Notes under the pieces: generated by a model
Database searches by the model: none
The model's input: the letters and a program-made list of their open reading frames with translations, nothing else
What the model was told of the DNA's origin: nothing
Position numbers and translations under genes: made by a program
Origin: Kallipyga massiliensis ph2
GTDB lineage: Bacteria; Bacillota; Clostridia; Tissierellales; Peptoniphilaceae
Assembly (NCBI RefSeq): GCF_000311985.1
Contig: NZ_HE978586.1
Span: 206,983 to 270,982, forward strand
DNA length: 64,000 nt
Direction of reading: 5' to 3'
Part shown: positions 37,067-46,790 of the stretch, one piece after another
Numbering within the stretch: position 1 is the stretch's first letter
Layout of the letters: every line of letters begins with the position of its first letter

Positions 37067-37453
37067 CTACTTGACCTCGACAGTAGCACCGGCTTCTTCA
37101 AGCTGGTTCTTAATGTCTTCGGCTTCGTCCTTGGAGACCTTCTCTTTAACGGCCTTCGGAGCTTCGTCAACGAGAGCCTTGGCTTCTTTCAAGCCCAGGC
37201 CGGTGATGGTCTTGACGACCTTGATGACGTTGATCTTGGAAGAACCGGCAGAAGCCAGGATAACATCGAATTCGGTTTGTTCAGCTTCAGCAGCACCACC
37301 GGCAGCGGCAGCGGCAACAGGAGCGGCAGCAGCAACGGGAGCAGCAGCGGATACGCCGAATTCCTCTTCCAGAGCGGAAACGAGGTCGGAGAGTTCAAGA
37401 ACGGTGAGTTCTTTAATTTGATCAATTAACTGAGTGACTTTTTCAGATGCCAT
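37067..37453 (-). CDS. rplL: Ribosomal protein L7/L12
   Basis: 128 residues. Start at 37453 ([24 protein letters not shown] upstream); the longer frame is rejected. The amino helix, an Ala/Pro-rich hinge and the conserved carboxyl domain ([20 protein letters not shown], ending [10 protein letters not shown]) form the ribosomal stalk that recruits translation GTPases. It follows rplJ by 88 bp. rpoB, which usually follows, is absent: the next gene is a convergent DJ-1 protein. Confidence 0.97.
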   Translation of the reverse strand: MASEKVTQLIDQIKELTVLELSDLVSALEEEFGVSAAAPVAAAAPVAAAAAGGAAEAEQTEFDVILASAGSSKINVIKVVKTITGLGLKEAKALVDEAPKAVKEKVSKDEAEDIKNQLEEAGATVEVK

Positions 37454-37541
37454 TGGTAAATCCTCCTTAAGGATATTTTTGCTAGGATGGTTCAATCATC
37501 CGGTAACGCCTGCTCTCATGCGACAGAGGTTCCACAAAAGC

Positions 37542-38084
37542 TTAGGCTGCTTCTTCTTGTTCTTTCTTTTCCTTGACAGCGTTCAGGCCATAGACCAGGC
37601 TGGACAGGATGGCGTTGGAAACCTGAGCCATGCCGGCAACAGGGCCTTGGAGCCCGCGCAGGAGCATGGAGAGCAGGATCTCCTTGCTGGGTAGCTTGGA
37701 AAGAGCGATGACCTTTTCCTTATCGATGGCCTTGCCTTCGATAAAGCCGGCTTTAATGATGAGCTTTTCCTCATTATCCTTAGCGTATTCTTCCGCAATT
37801 TTGGGACCGGACACCATATCTTCATCGGAGAAGATAAAGGCATTGGGGCCCTGGAGGAGTTCATCAAATTCATCGTGTCCCAGCTCATTGAATGCCCGAC
37901 GGACCATGGTGTTCTTGTAAACCCGGTAGTTGACACCGGCTTCACGGAACTTGGCACGCAGGTCAGTGATCTCTTGAACATCAATGCCGGAGTATTCCGC
38001 AATGACGATGGACTGCGCCGCTTCAATCTGTTGACGGATCTCGTCCACCACCGCCTTTTTCTTATTTAATGTTGCTTCCTTCAA
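37542..38084 (-). CDS. rplJ: Ribosomal protein L10
   Basis: 180 residues. It anchors L7/L12 dimers on the ribosome. The sequence AQSIVIAEYSGIDVQEITDL and VYKNTMVRRAFNELG is characteristic. The start codon is TTG at 38084 with GGAGGTG 8 bases upstream; no ATG is available. It is preceded by an L10 leader RNA, so L10 should control rplJL. Normally rplA would lie directly upstream; here a tRNA and an adhesin gene intervene. Confidence 0.96.
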   Translation of the reverse strand: MKEATLNKKKAVVDEIRQQIEAAQSIVIAEYSGIDVQEITDLRAKFREAGVNYRVYKNTMVRRAFNELGHDEFDELLQGPNAFIFSDEDMVSGPKIAEEYAKDNEEKLIIKAGFIEGKAIDKEKVIALSKLPSKEILLSMLLRGLQGPVAGMAQVSNAILSSLVYGLNAVKEKKEQEEAA

Positions 38085-38094
38085 ATTCTTTCAC

Positions 38095-38216
38095 CTCCCT
38101 CGGCTACTTAAATTAAAAATCTCCCCACGCGAAGACGCATGGAGAGACGGAAATCCGTATCATCCACCTCGACGGGAAATTAAGCTTTCGCACCCGTGGT
38201 CTTCGGTAGCCAGTTA
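38095..38216 (-). promoter_or_regulatory. L10 leader RNA with attenuator hairpin
   Basis: The minus-strand transcript upstream of rplJ reads CTACCGAAGACCACGGGTGC, then CGAAAGCTTAAT and CGTCGAGGTGG. This matches the well-known L10(L12)4-binding kink-turn leader of Firmicutes. It is followed at 38113-38148 by an intrinsic-terminator-like hairpin (CTCTCC..GGGGAG then ATTTTT), consistent with attenuation. The element is intact even though rplA is not adjacent. Confidence 0.88.
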
Positions 38217-38327
38217 TGTATTATAGCAGAGAAAATCGGACTCGGCAAGGCCTCCCTGTCAAAAACCAGCTCCTTTCTCCCCTTGATTTCTTGACCACAT
38301 AAGCATATGATTAAAGGGATCTTATTC

Positions 38328-38400
38328 GGGTTCGTAGCTCAGTTGGGAGAGCGCTGCGTTCGCAACGCAGAGGTCGTGGGTTCGACTCCCATCGGATCCA
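38328..38400 (+). tRNA. tRNA-Ala (anticodon CGC)
   Basis: 73-nt cloverleaf: acceptor GGGTTCG/CGGATCC including the alanine identity pair G3-U70. The D-stem is GCTC/GAGC, the anticodon arm CTGCG-TTCGCAA-CGCAG and the T-arm GTGGG-TTCGACT-CCCAT. CGC reads GCG. CCA not encoded. It sits on the plus strand between rplJ and the adhesin gene, followed by a terminator. Confidence 0.96.
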
Positions 38401-38408
38401 TAAAAGAG

Positions 38409-38440
38409 GAGATCACCAGTGATCACTGGTGATCTCTTCT
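38409..38440. terminator. Terminator between tRNA-Ala and the adhesin gene
   Basis: GAGATCACCAGT-GATC-ACTGGTGATCTC perfect palindrome, T run on the plus side and CCTCTTTTA on the minus side; can serve both converging units. Confidence 0.9.
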
Positions 38441-38464
38441 TTTTTCCATCGATTGTCCAGTTCG

Positions 38465-41400
38465 TTAATAACGGATCTCTTCTTTTTTCTTCATAATTAT
38501 TAGGGCACAACCGGCAAGAAGACCAACTCCTACGAAAGCAAAAACTGCAAAATCACCGGTGGAAGGCGAAATAGAGTTCGATTTCTTTTTGATCTCGCTC
38601 TGATTCTCTACCTTTGTCCCCTTGGCACTCTCCTCCACTCTATTTTTCCCCGGTAGACTTTCTTTTTCGCCGGGCTTTGCTTCCGGTTCCTTTGCAGGAT
38701 CCTTGCTATCCTCCGTCTCCGGATTTACCGGCTGAACTTTTCCAGGCTCCGCACCGGGATTGTCCATATTCCCTGCGTCCGTTCCCGGAGTAGAGGCATT
38801 ATCCGAATTTCCCGGGTCCGTTCCCGGATTGTTAGGATTGGACGGATCGTTTCCATGATCACTCCCATCAGGGACCAAGTCAAACATGGCCCAGATAGCG
38901 GACATTGATCCCTTATTCTCCTCATTCACGATAAGGTGAAATGTGTCCTTCAATCCAGTAATTTCTTTTGCCATATTGTTCGGAGAGCTCTGAACTACTA
39001 ATTTCTTTCCTTCAGGAACTCCCAGCGCTTTCAGCCGGTACTCACCTTCAAGCAGAGGATTTTCAAATTCGCCCTGCTTATTGTCATTGTAACTGAAGGG
39101 ATTTTCCACCTCTGTCCAGACACCATTCACCTTTGCCTGAACTTGGAAGCTGACGCTGTCCACGCGCTTTCCGTCTTCACGAACTTCAACACGAACAGGA
39201 ATTGATGCAAGATCCTTCTTTTGAATACGAACTTCCAAGGCCTGAGTCCAGGTATCATTCAAAGCCTCTTGACCCGGCACAGAAATGACATCCTTCTCGA
39301 GATCAAAGGGCTTCTCCTCAAAGAGGGCTTCTTTCACCTCATAATCGCTCTTGGAATCATCGACGATAATCTTGTAGTCTCCTCGGATGAAGTAGTAGCG
39401 ACCATCAGCATCCTTGAAGAAGGTCACCGTGTCCAAAGAAGATTTAATCTCCCAAGGATCATGGGCGACTCCGTCGGAACCAACCACCTTAAAGGCCAGG
39501 CCCAGGTCTTCAATCTCTTTATCCGTGATTCTTTCCCCATTGGCATAGCGGAGGTTCAGGACGATCTTCCAGTAGTTCTTCCCCCAAACGCCCACGAAGT
39601 TAGTGGTCTCCTTCACTTCCACTTCCGCTCCAGGCTGGTACTTGTTTCCTGCAGGATCTTTCCAGAAGAGGAAGGACTTGGCCGGATCGCTACTGGCTTC
39701 CGGCTCAGGCAGGATGACCTTGCCGTTTTCAGGGGTCATGTCGGCGGGAGCCTCCATCCCCTCCGGTGCATTTTCATAAGAGAAGGTCGCCTTGACTTCC
39801 TTCTTCTGAATCCGGATTTCCAAAACTTGGCTTGAAGTATCCGTTAAAGAATCTTTTCCAGGAACGGAGATAAGATCTTTCTTCAGATCAAAGGGCTTCT
39901 CTTCAAAGAGGGCTTCTTTCACCTCATAATCGCTCTTGGAATCATCGACGATAATCTTGTAGTCTCCACGGATGAAGTAGTAGCGACCATCAGCATCCTT
40001 AAAGAAGGTCACCGTATCCAAAGAAGATTTAATCTCCCAAGGATCATGGGCGACTCCGTCGGAACCAACCACCTTAAAGGCCAGGCCCAGGTCTTCAATC
40101 TCTTTATCCGTGATTCTTTCCCCATTGGCATAGCGGAGGTTCAGGACGATCTTCCAGTAGTTCTTCCCCCAAACGCCCACGAAGTTAGTGGTCTCCTTCA
40201 CTTCCACTTCCGCTCCAGGCTGGTACTTGTTTCCGGCAGGATCTTTCCAGAAGAGGAAGGACTTGGCCGGATCGCTACTGGCTTCCGGCTCAGGCAGGAT
40301 GACCTTGCCGTTTTCAGGGGTCATGTCGGCGGGAGCCTTCATCCCCTCCGGTGCATTTTCATAAGAGAAGGTCGCCTTGACTTCCTTCTTCTGAATACGA
40401 ACTTCCAAGGCCTGAGTCCAGGTATCATTCAAAGCCTCTTGACCCGGCACAGAAATGACATCTTTCTTCAGATCAAAGGGCTTCTCTTCAAAGAGGGCTT
40501 CTTTCACCTCATAATCGCTCTTGGAATCATCGACGATAATCTTGTAGTCTCCTCGGATGAAGTAGTAGCGACCATCAGCATCCTTGAAGAAGGTCACCGT
40601 GTCCAAAGAAGATTTAATCTCCCAAGGATCATGGGCGACTCCGTCGGAACCAACCACCTTAAAGGCCAGGCCCAGGTCTTCAATCTTCTGATCCGTGATT
40701 CTTTCCCCATTGGCATAGCGGAGGTTCAGGACGATCTTCCAGTAGTTCTTCCCCCAAACGCCCACAAAGTTAGTGGTCTCCTTCACTTCCACTTCCGCTC
40801 CCGGCTGGTACTTGTTTCCTGCAGGATCTTTCCAGAAGAGGAAGGACTTGGCCGGATCGCTACTGGCTTCCGGCTCAGGCAGGATGACCTTGCCGTTTTC
40901 AGGGGTCATGTCGGCGGGAGCCTTCATCCCCTCCGGAGCATTTTCGTAAGAGAAGGTCGCCATCGTTTGACCGGCATGGATCAAGCGCACACTTGGCGCT
41001 TGCTGGTAGGCTAAAGCACCGCTCACGTCGATGGTGACCGATTCATTTTGAGCGAACGAATAACCCGCCGGAGCTTTTGTTTCGGTTAAGGTGTACTCTC
41101 CATTGGGATACTTCTTTTGAGTCGTCATTGACCCATTGGTGATTTCAAGGGTATCAATCAGCTTATCCCCTTGGCGAATTTCCACAGTAGCTTGATCATG
41201 GATGACCTTCTTGTCCTCATCGACCAAGTCAATTCTGATATTATTCCCTAAAATCTCTTTTTTTTGGAGATCTCGGAATTCTTGTACCAAGGCATTAACT
41301 TGCGCTTGGGTCATGGTCGTGGAATTTAATGCACTCAAGACCCGTGGAGCAAATCCTTCATAAATTTCCGGATTCACCAACCCCGTATACTGGGCCATTC

Positions 41401-42163
41401 CACTGCGGAAATAGGATTGATTGATAACACGAAGCTCATCCTTATTGACAGTTTCAGCAACAAAAACAGTATCCTGGTTGATCACGGTTTGAGCAGGATC
41501 CACTTTCTCATTACTGCCTTCCACATGCCAACCTACGATCGTCGACCATGTGGATTGAGTAACCTTATGCGGATTCTTCGCGGCAGGAACAGAGGTCGGC
41601 TTGGATCCTTTCTCCACATCTTCCATTGTTGTCTGTTCCCAATACTTAAACGTCACCTTCTTCTTGCTATTGTCCGGAGCTGGATCATTGACAAACTCGT
41701 AGGCTGTAATCAAAATTAAGCCCGGTTGTTGAAAATAAGGCTGGCGCTTTCCTGTTAACTTGATTCGTTTTCCCAGGTTTTCGGGATGATCTTTTACATT
41801 CAGGATCTTCATAAAGTCTGAATCCGCCAGGTAAATGGGCATGATTTTATCCGGATTCTTTTCATTTCTGGCATCTGCCAAGGCAAAATTGAAAGGCGAT
41901 TGGCTAGCTGAGGGATCAATCAAATTGCCGGACTTCAGGCTCCCAACGATATATCCCTCTACCGTGCACTCTTTGTTGTTTTCAATTTTCTTCGCCTCTA
42001 CAACGCTTAAGGACTTGTTGGCAACTTCCTCCACCGATGAGCTTTCTTTTTCTGCTGGATCACTGGCATAGATTCTTCCATCGACCGAAGTCAAAAGAAG
42101 GGCGAAAGCGCAGAATAAAGCAAGCAGACGTCGGCTAAACTTCAGGACCTTTGAACCGTTCAT
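38465..42163 (-). CDS. Sortase-anchored repeat surface protein (adhesin-like)
   Basis: 1232 residues from the ATG at 42163 (GGAGGAGAGC upstream). Residues 1-33 are a signal peptide ([14 protein letters not shown], cut near IYA). Next comes an OB-like DUF6359-type domain ([14 protein letters not shown]), then an InlB/MucBP-like strand segment and an IdeS-free SpaA/Cna-B-like domain ([13 protein letters not shown]). Three near-identical 195-residue repeats, each starting [12 protein letters not shown], follow. A Pro/Gly/Asn wall-spanning stretch precedes the anchor SPSTGD, a hydrophobic segment and KKKEE tail. SPSTG is a variant LPXTG sortase signal. It sits between rplA and rplJ, flanked by terminators on both sides. 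Likely host or matrix adhesion; ligand unknown. Confidence 0.9.
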   Translation of the reverse strand: MNGSKVLKFSRRLLALFCAFALLLTSVDGRIYASDPAEKESSSVEEVANKSLSVVEAKKIENNKECTVEGYIVGSLKSGNLIDPSASQSPFNFALADARNEKNPDKIMPIYLADSDFMKILNVKDHPENLGKRIKLTGKRQPYFQQPGLILITAYEFVNDPAPDNSKKKVTFKYWEQTTMEDVEKGSKPTSVPAAKNPHKVTQSTWSTIVGWHVEGSNEKVDPAQTVINQDTVFVAETVNKDELRVINQSYFRSGMAQYTGLVNPEIYEGFAPRVLSALNSTTMTQAQVNALVQEFRDLQKKEILGNNIRIDLVDEDKKVIHDQATVEIRQGDKLIDTLEITNGSMTTQKKYPNGEYTLTETKAPAGYSFAQNESVTIDVSGALAYQQAPSVRLIHAGQTMATFSYENAPEGMKAPADMTPENGKVILPEPEASSDPAKSFLFWKDPAGNKYQPGAEVEVKETTNFVGVWGKNYWKIVLNLRYANGERITDQKIEDLGLAFKVVGSDGVAHDPWEIKSSLDTVTFFKDADGRYYFIRGDYKIIVDDSKSDYEVKEALFEEKPFDLKKDVISVPGQEALNDTWTQALEVRIQKKEVKATFSYENAPEGMKAPADMTPENGKVILPEPEASSDPAKSFLFWKDPAGNKYQPGAEVEVKETTNFVGVWGKNYWKIVLNLRYANGERITDKEIEDLGLAFKVVGSDGVAHDPWEIKSSLDTVTFFKDADGRYYFIRGDYKIIVDDSKSDYEVKEALFEEKPFDLKKDLISVPGKDSLTDTSSQVLEIRIQKKEVKATFSYENAPEGMEAPADMTPENGKVILPEPEASSDPAKSFLFWKDPAGNKYQPGAEVEVKETTNFVGVWGKNYWKIVLNLRYANGERITDKEIEDLGLAFKVVGSDGVAHDPWEIKSSLDTVTFFKDADGRYYFIRGDYKIIVDDSKSDYEVKEALFEEKPFDLEKDVISVPGQEALNDTWTQALEVRIQKKDLASIPVRVEVREDGKRVDSVSFQVQAKVNGVWTEVENPFSYNDNKQGEFENPLLEGEYRLKALGVPEGKKLVVQSSPNNMAKEITGLKDTFHLIVNEENKGSMSAIWAMFDLVPDGSDHGNDPSNPNNPGTDPGNSDNASTPGTDAGNMDNPGAEPGKVQPVNPETEDSKDPAKEPEAKPGEKESLPGKNRVEESAKGTKVENQSEIKKKSNSISPSTGDFAVFAFVGVGLLAGCALIIMKKKEEIRY
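39204..40960 (-). repeat. Three 585-bp in-frame repeats in the adhesin gene
   Basis: The marker AGAAGGTCGCC on the plus strand recurs at 39781, 40366 and 40951, exactly 585 bp apart. Copies differ by only a few bases, for instance Lys/Glu after GMxAPADM and KEI/QKI before EDLGLAF. High identity predicts copy-number change by recombination. Confidence 0.95.
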
Positions 42164-42276
42164 GCTCTCCTCCTCAATCTTTTCTCTTTCCTCATTCCAT
42201 TCATAAACATACAAGGAAAGCATATCGAAGAGTTTTAAGGGCAATTTTAACAGAAAGTAAAAAGAAGGTTAAAGAT

Positions 42277-42315
42277 AAAAAAAGAGGTCCCGGCGTAGAT
42301 CCGAGACCTTCTCTT
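42277..42315 (-). terminator. Terminator after rplA
   Basis: Minus strand AGAG..GGTC.CGG pairs with CCG.GACC.TCT and is followed by TTTTTTT. It isolates rplKA from the adhesin gene, which must have its own promoter. Confidence 0.85.
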
Positions 42316-42332
42316 GAATATTTGATATGTTG

Positions 42333-43040
42333 TTATTTCTTGCCTAACTCCATGAGGGGAGCAGTTTCAAGCGGGATTCCGGGGCCCATAGTGCAGGCGA
42401 CGGTAACCGACTTGAGATATCTTCCTTTGGAAGAAGCCGGTTTGGCTTTGACTAAGGCAGCCATCAGGGCTTCGATGTTTCCGGCAATGGCTTCTTCACT
42501 AAAGGAAGCCTTACCCACCAAGACGTGGACAATGTTCTGCTTGTCGGTCCGGTATTCGACCTTACCGGCCTTGGCGTCTTTGACAGCCTGGGCCACATCC
42601 ATGGTCACCGTGCCGGCTTTGGGATTGGGCATGAGGCCACGGGGACCTAAAACACGACCCATCTTACCGACTACGCCCATCATGTCGGGGGTGGCGATGG
42701 CGACGTCGAAGTCCAGCCAGTTTTCATTCTGGACCTTGTCAGCCAGTTCCTCACCGGCAAAATCAGCACCGGCATCCAGGGCTTCCTGGGCTTTTGCACC
42801 CTTGGCAAAGACGGCAACCCGGACGTTCTGACCGGTTCCGTTGGGGAGGATGACGGTCCCACGGACCTGCTGGTCCGCATGACGGGAGTCAACACCCAGA
42901 CGGGCATGGAGCTCGATAGTCTCATCAAACTTGGCTGTGGCGGTTTTCTTTAATAAAGAAGCGGCCTCGGTCAGGTTATAGGTCTGGTTCTTATCCACCA
43001 GCTTGGCAACTTCCTGGTATTTTTTTCCTCTTTTAGGCAT
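42333..43040 (-). CDS. rplA: Ribosomal protein L1
   Basis: 235 residues; L1 stalk protein of the large subunit and usual autogenous regulator of rplKA. The family signature is seen in the stretch from [20 protein letters not shown] to [10 protein letters not shown]; the ending GPGIPLE is also typical. Start follows AAGGAGGAATCT. Located 41 bp after rplK and followed by a terminator instead of rplJ. Confidence 0.97.
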   Translation of the reverse strand: MPKRGKKYQEVAKLVDKNQTYNLTEAASLLKKTATAKFDETIELHARLGVDSRHADQQVRGTVILPNGTGQNVRVAVFAKGAKAQEALDAGADFAGEELADKVQNENWLDFDVAIATPDMMGVVGKMGRVLGPRGLMPNPKAGTVTMDVAQAVKDAKAGKVEYRTDKQNIVHVLVGKASFSEEAIAGNIEALMAALVKAKPASSKGRYLKSVTVACTMGPGIPLETAPLMELGKK

Positions 43041-43081
43041 AGATTCCTCCTTGTGGTACGAGCGGAAATTCCTCCCACTGG

Positions 43082-43507
43082 TTATTCTTCGACAGTAATG
43101 CCCATGGAACGTGCGGTTCCAGCAATCATACTCATGGCAGCTTCCAAGGAGCCGGCGTTGATGTCAGGCTTCTTGATTTCTGCAATCTTCTTCACTTGTT
43201 CCTTGGTCAGCTGGCCAACCTTGGTCTTGTTCGGTTCGCCGGATGCTTTGTCCAGGCCCAATTCTTTTTTAATAAGAACCGGAGCCGGAGGAGTCTTCGT
43301 AATAAAGGTGAAAGACCGGTCCTGGAAGATGGTCATCTCAACAGGGATGATCATTCCGTTCTGGTCTGCTGTTTTCGCATTAAATGCCTTGACAAATTCC
43401 ATGATGTTTACGCCATGGGGGCCTAAAGCCGTACCCACTGGGGGTGCTGGCGAAGCCTGGCCGGCAGGAATTTGCAGCTTAACAATTGCACTTACTTTTT
43501 TAGCCAT
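43082..43507 (-). CDS. rplK: Ribosomal protein L11
   Basis: 141 residues; binds the GTPase-associated centre of 23S rRNA. It begins [17 protein letters not shown] and carries [18 protein letters not shown], with the end [10 protein letters not shown]. Two adjacent ATG codons exist; the second (43507) has the better spacing to GGAGG. The 157-bp gap to nusG on the same strand holds several small hairpins and may contain the L1 target for autoregulation. Confidence 0.97.
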   Translation of the reverse strand: MAKKVSAIVKLQIPAGQASPAPPVGTALGPHGVNIMEFVKAFNAKTADQNGMIIPVEMTIFQDRSFTFITKTPPAPVLIKKELGLDKASGEPNKTKVGQLTKEQVKKIAEIKKPDINAGSLEAAMSMIAGTARSMGITVEE

Positions 43508-43663
43508 CATATCCTCCTAAGGATTGTGGTCGTGGTTAGTACGGGGTAAGCGCCCCCCTTCCACGCCATCTCTCGTTTCTTGCGAGAACCATGTTCTCTA
43601 ATTGTACTTCCGTTTTTTCTCACCCGCCCCTCATTCGACGGGTCGGATGCTTGGCAAGTCTGC
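43508..43663 (-). promoter_or_regulatory. Leader region between nusG and rplK
   Basis: 156 bp without a gene. On the minus strand, hairpins include ACCCGTC/GGGCGGGT and TCTCG/CGAGA. By analogy with other bacteria this is where L1 would bind to control rplKA; I cannot point to the exact mimic site. Confidence 0.4.
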
Positions 43664-44272
43664 TTACTCGACTTCCACATCGTCAAAGGAAAGTTCGACC
43701 GAGGTCTCCCGACCAAACATGTTGATCAGGCCCCTGACCACTTCCTTTTCCTGGTTGACCTCTTCCACTTCAGCGATAAAACCGGCGAAGGGTCCGTAGA
43801 TGATCTGGACCTTATCTCCTGCCTTCACTTCAAGGGTCCGGTGGCGGACCTGTTCGCGGACGCCAAATTGGGCAATCTCAGCAGGGGTAAGGGGAACCGG
43901 GGTATTGGCCGAGCCGACAAAGCCCGTCACCCCCTGGGTGTTTCGAACCAGGTACCAGGATTGTGGGGTGATGATCATCTTGACAATCACGTAGCCGGGG
44001 AGGATTTTCCTCTCCTTGACGACCCTTTCCCCGTTCTTATTTTCCACCACCTTCTCGGTGGGAACACGGACATCAAAGATCGTCTCCTTGGTCTGGTTTT
44101 CAATGATCATCTGAATTTTGGTCTGGACCTTATTCTCATAGCCGGAATAGGTATGGATCACATACCATTTGGCTTCTTTTTCGGCCTCAGACACGGTTTC
44201 CTGGTCGTCTTGATCTTGGGGATCTTCGATGATCTCTACATCTTCCGGTAAGTTGTTTTTGGACTGTGTCAT
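43664..44272 (-). CDS. nusG: Transcription antitermination/termination factor NusG
   Basis: 202 residues. After an acidic 34-residue leader, the NGN domain starts KWYVIHTYSGYENKV; the KOW motif is GDKVQIIYGPFAGFIAEV. It binds RNA polymerase and modulates elongation. Order rpmG-secE-nusG-rplK-rplA on the minus strand is the canonical cluster. The acidic amino extension is longer than in E. coli but common in Firmicutes. Confidence 0.97.
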   Translation of the reverse strand: MTQSKNNLPEDVEIIEDPQDQDDQETVSEAEKEAKWYVIHTYSGYENKVQTKIQMIIENQTKETIFDVRVPTEKVVENKNGERVVKERKILPGYVIVKMIITPQSWYLVRNTQGVTGFVGSANTPVPLTPAEIAQFGVREQVRHRTLEVKAGDKVQIIYGPFAGFIAEVEEVNQEKEVVRGLINMFGRETSVELSFDDVEVE

Positions 44273-44290
44273 TCCATTCCCTCCATCGGA

Positions 44291-44476
44291 TTAGAGAACA
44301 AGACCGATAATCCCTCCAAAGGCCATGTCGAGGATCCAGCAGAATAGTGCCACGGCGAGTGCGATAACCAAGGACACTGTGGTGTACTGGATAGTCTCCT
44401 GTTTGCTGGGCCACTGAATCTTGCGATATTCTGCCTTTGCTGCTTGTAATCTTGAGCTTTGCTTCTTGGCTGCCAT
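44291..44476 (-). CDS. secE: Preprotein translocase subunit SecE
   Basis: 61 residues. It begins MAAKKQSSRLQAAKAEYRKI with the conserved WPSKQET before a single transmembrane helix (VSLVIALAVALFCWILDMAF). ATG at 44476 has AAGGAG 7 bases upstream; the longer frame from 44533 is rejected. It stabilises SecY in the membrane. Located 11 bp after rpmG and 18 bp before nusG. Confidence 0.95.
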   Translation of the reverse strand: MAAKKQSSRLQAAKAEYRKIQWPSKQETIQYTTVSLVIALAVALFCWILDMAFGGIIGLVL

Positions 44477-44487
44477 TGAAAAACTCC

Positions 44488-44637
44488 TTACTTGGTTTCC
44501 CGATGCAAGGTGTGTTTTTTGCAAACCGGGCAATACTTACGCAGTTCGAGGCGGTCCGTCGTGTTCTTCTTATTTTTGGTGGTATCGTAGTTTCTGTTCT
44601 TGCATTCAGTACAAGCTAATTTAACCTTGTCTGCCAT
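44488..44637 (-). CDS. rpmG: Ribosomal protein L33
   Basis: 49 residues. Minus-strand translation begins [20 protein letters not shown] and ends with [16 protein letters not shown]. The pairs CTEC and CPVC make this the zinc-binding (C+) form of L33. Start has GGAGGGAGT upstream. First gene of the rpmG-secE-nusG-rplKA operon, driven by the promoter at 44723-44751. Confidence 0.96.
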   Translation of the reverse strand: MADKVKLACTECKNRNYDTTKNKKNTTDRLELRKYCPVCKKHTLHRETK

Positions 44638-44722
44638 ATATACTCCCTCCTACTCCCAAAAGTTATCGGCAGCCTTTTTTCGCACACTAAAGAAAGGCCT
44701 ATGTAGACCGATACATCAAGGT

Positions 44723-44751
44723 ATAATATCACAAGTCCTAAGCAATTGCAA
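44723..44751 (-). promoter_or_regulatory. Promoter of the rpmG-secE-nusG-rplKA operon
   Basis: Minus strand TTGCAA, exactly 17 bp, TATTAT, about 85 bp upstream of the rpmG start. Confidence 0.7.
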
Positions 44752-44826
44752 AATTCTAAAAGATTGGGTATCATTACCCTTTGTATATTGTATTTTATTC
44801 ATCATCTTATCGAGTAAGGAGGTCCT

Positions 44827-46218
44827 ATGATTCGTCTTTCACGCCCAAAAGCCAAACCCGCTTTACCCACGGAGAAGAAAGAAATTGCCAAAAAGCTTTG
44901 GACCCTCTCCTATCCCACCATGATCTCCTTCGGTCTGGAATCCTTCTATGATATTGTCGACATGGCCTGGGTGGGGCAGATTTCCCCGGAATCCCTCTCA
45001 GGGGTCACTATTTTTTCCACCATCTATATGCTCTTCACCGTCCTCAATGAGGTAGCGGGTGATGCTTCCATCTCCCTGATCTCCCAATACTATGGGCGAG
45101 GAGATGAGGAAACCACCCAGCGGGTCGCCGAGCAGACCATCTCTTTCAAGATCGTCCTTGCCTTTATCTCCATGGCCCTCTTGCTGATTTTCATCCGCCC
45201 CGTCATGGAATTTTATACCGATGATTCCAAGGTCATCTCGGAAGCCCTGTCCTACGGCTACATCCGGATCTTCTTCATTCCGGTCCTCTTCGCCCTCTAT
45301 TCGGTGAACACCATCTTCCGCTGCACCCAGGATTCCATCACCCCCATGAAGATCATGCTGATTTCTGCCATCCTCAACCTCATCCTGGACCCTATCCTCA
45401 TGTTTGATACCGTCCCCTTCCTGGGCATCCCGGGAGCCGGTCTGGGCGTCCTGGGCGCCGCATGGGCCACCATCCTGGCTTCCGCCGCCGCCTTCATCTA
45501 CGGCTTCACCATCCTGGCGACAGGCCGCCGAAAGGTCCGGATCTCCATCCCCGGCCTCTTCCGCCTGGACAAGACCATCGACAAGAAGCTCCTTTTCATT
45601 GGAATCCCCTCCGGTGTCCAGTTCTTTATCCGCCAGCTCTTCAACGCCGCCATGGTCAAGTTTGTGGCGGTCTATGGGACCACAGCCATCGCCCTGGCCG
45701 GGATCAACGGCAAGCTCAACGGCTTTGCCCTCATGCCCATCTTCGGCCTGACCATGGCGGGGTCCACCCTGGTCGGGGCCGCATTGGGTGAGAACCGGAT
45801 CAAGGAGGCCGAGCTGGTCACCAAGGTGGGGGCCCTGGTCAACCTGATCATCGTCGGCTCCCTCTCCCTCCTCATCGCCATCTTTGCCCGGCCCATCATG
45901 TCCCTCTTCTCCCAAGATCCCATGATCGTAGATAACGGCATTCCCATGCTCTGGATCATGGCCGTTGACCTCCCCCTCCTGGCCTACTGCTTCGGCCACA
46001 AGGTAGTCTTCTCCGGGTCCGGCTACAACCGACCCAAGCTCATCGCCACCCTGGGTTCCACCTGGCTGGTCCACCTCCCCGTGGTCCTGGTCATGATTTA
46101 CGTCCTCCAGGTCCCCATCCTCATCTTCTGGACCTCCTACCTCTTTGCGGACACGGCGGACCTCCTCATTACCCTGTATTATTACAACCAGCCCACCTGG
46201 CGGTTCAACCGCGTCTGA
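44827..46218 (+). CDS. MATE family efflux transporter
   Basis: 463 residues with about 12 hydrophobic segments in two similar halves. TLSYPTMISFGLESFYDIVD at the start, then DMAWVGQISPESLSG and the later half SGVQFFIRQLFNAAMVKFVA are typical of MatE domains. MATE pumps export cationic drugs or metabolites in exchange for Na+ or H+; substrate unknown. ATG follows AAGGAGG. It is divergent from rpmG with 189 bp between. Confidence 0.92.
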   Translation: MIRLSRPKAKPALPTEKKEIAKKLWTLSYPTMISFGLESFYDIVDMAWVGQISPESLSGVTIFSTIYMLFTVLNEVAGDASISLISQYYGRGDEETTQRVAEQTISFKIVLAFISMALLLIFIRPVMEFYTDDSKVISEALSYGYIRIFFIPVLFALYSVNTIFRCTQDSITPMKIMLISAILNLILDPILMFDTVPFLGIPGAGLGVLGAAWATILASAAAFIYGFTILATGRRKVRISIPGLFRLDKTIDKKLLFIGIPSGVQFFIRQLFNAAMVKFVAVYGTTAIALAGINGKLNGFALMPIFGLTMAGSTLVGAALGENRIKEAELVTKVGALVNLIIVGSLSLLIAIFARPIMSLFSQDPMIVDNGIPMLWIMAVDLPLLAYCFGHKVVFSGSGYNRPKLIATLGSTWLVHLPVVLVMIYVLQVPILIFWTSYLFADTADLLITLYYYNQPTWRFNRV

Positions 46219-46230
46219 TCCCGTCTTCCC

Positions 46231-46258
46231 AATCCCCGGTCCTCCGGGGATTTATTTT
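46231..46258 (+). terminator. Terminator after the MATE gene
   Basis: AATCCCCGG-TCCT-CCGGGGATT followed by TATTTTTC on the plus strand. Confidence 0.85.
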
Positions 46259-46683
46259 TCCCTTTCTTCCCAGCCTTCCGGCAGCATGGGCCGTCCCAAG
46301 CGGTAGTAGGTGGCGGTGGAAATCCCCAGGATCTTCTCCCCATCGCTCACCTCGGCTTTCAGGGTCACAATCTTCTTCCCCTCATTGGCCACCTCCGCCC
46401 GGCAATAAGCGGTCCCTCCTTCTTTGATGGAATCCATGAAGTGGTAAGAGATGTCGATCGTGGTCACCGCCTCATCCAAATACACCAGGGCCAGGGCCAT
46501 GGTGGCATCTGCCAAAGACACCAGGGACCCTCCCTGGGCAATTCGATAGGGATTGGTCAGGTCCTCCCCGATCTTCATGGAGGCCTCGGCATAGCCCTCA
46601 CCCACCTCCTCGCACTCAACCCCGATGTGAAGTCCGAAGTTGTTATGGTTGATCCGGAAACGCAAGTTTTCTTCTTTGATCAT
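46252..46683 (-). CDS. Hotdog-fold thioesterase (PaaI/YbgC-like)
   Basis: 143 residues. The hotdog fold is indicated by NPYRIAQGGSLVSLADATMA (catalytic loop with GG and Asp) and a strand VTTIDISYHFMDSIKEGGTA. Such enzymes hydrolyse acyl- or aryl-CoA thioesters. ATG at 46683 follows AAAGGACATC; the upstream in-frame extension is rejected. Convergent with the MATE gene, whose terminator overlaps its end. Confidence 0.85.
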   Translation of the reverse strand: MIKEENLRFRINHNNFGLHIGVECEEVGEGYAEASMKIGEDLTNPYRIAQGGSLVSLADATMALALVYLDEAVTTIDISYHFMDSIKEGGTAYCRAEVANEGKKIVTLKAEVSDGEKILGISTATYYRLGRPMLPEGWEEREK

Positions 46684-46790
46684 AAGATGTCCTTTCTGAA
46701 TTGAAATGGGAAATGAACAATATGAATATACCCTTGCTCGCAAAGGAAAGATTTTTCGATCTTCCTAATAATACTTCCCAAACAAAAAAA

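Noticed and set aside
38322-38510. A 62-residue minus-strand frame containing GSRTHDLCVANAALSQLSYE
   Set aside because: It is the reverse complement of tRNA-Ala plus flanks, a common false gene call; no ribosome site.
43508-43663. A definite L1-binding mimic or riboswitch before rplK
   Set aside because: Hairpins are visible, but I could not match them to a known consensus, so only a generic leader is reported.
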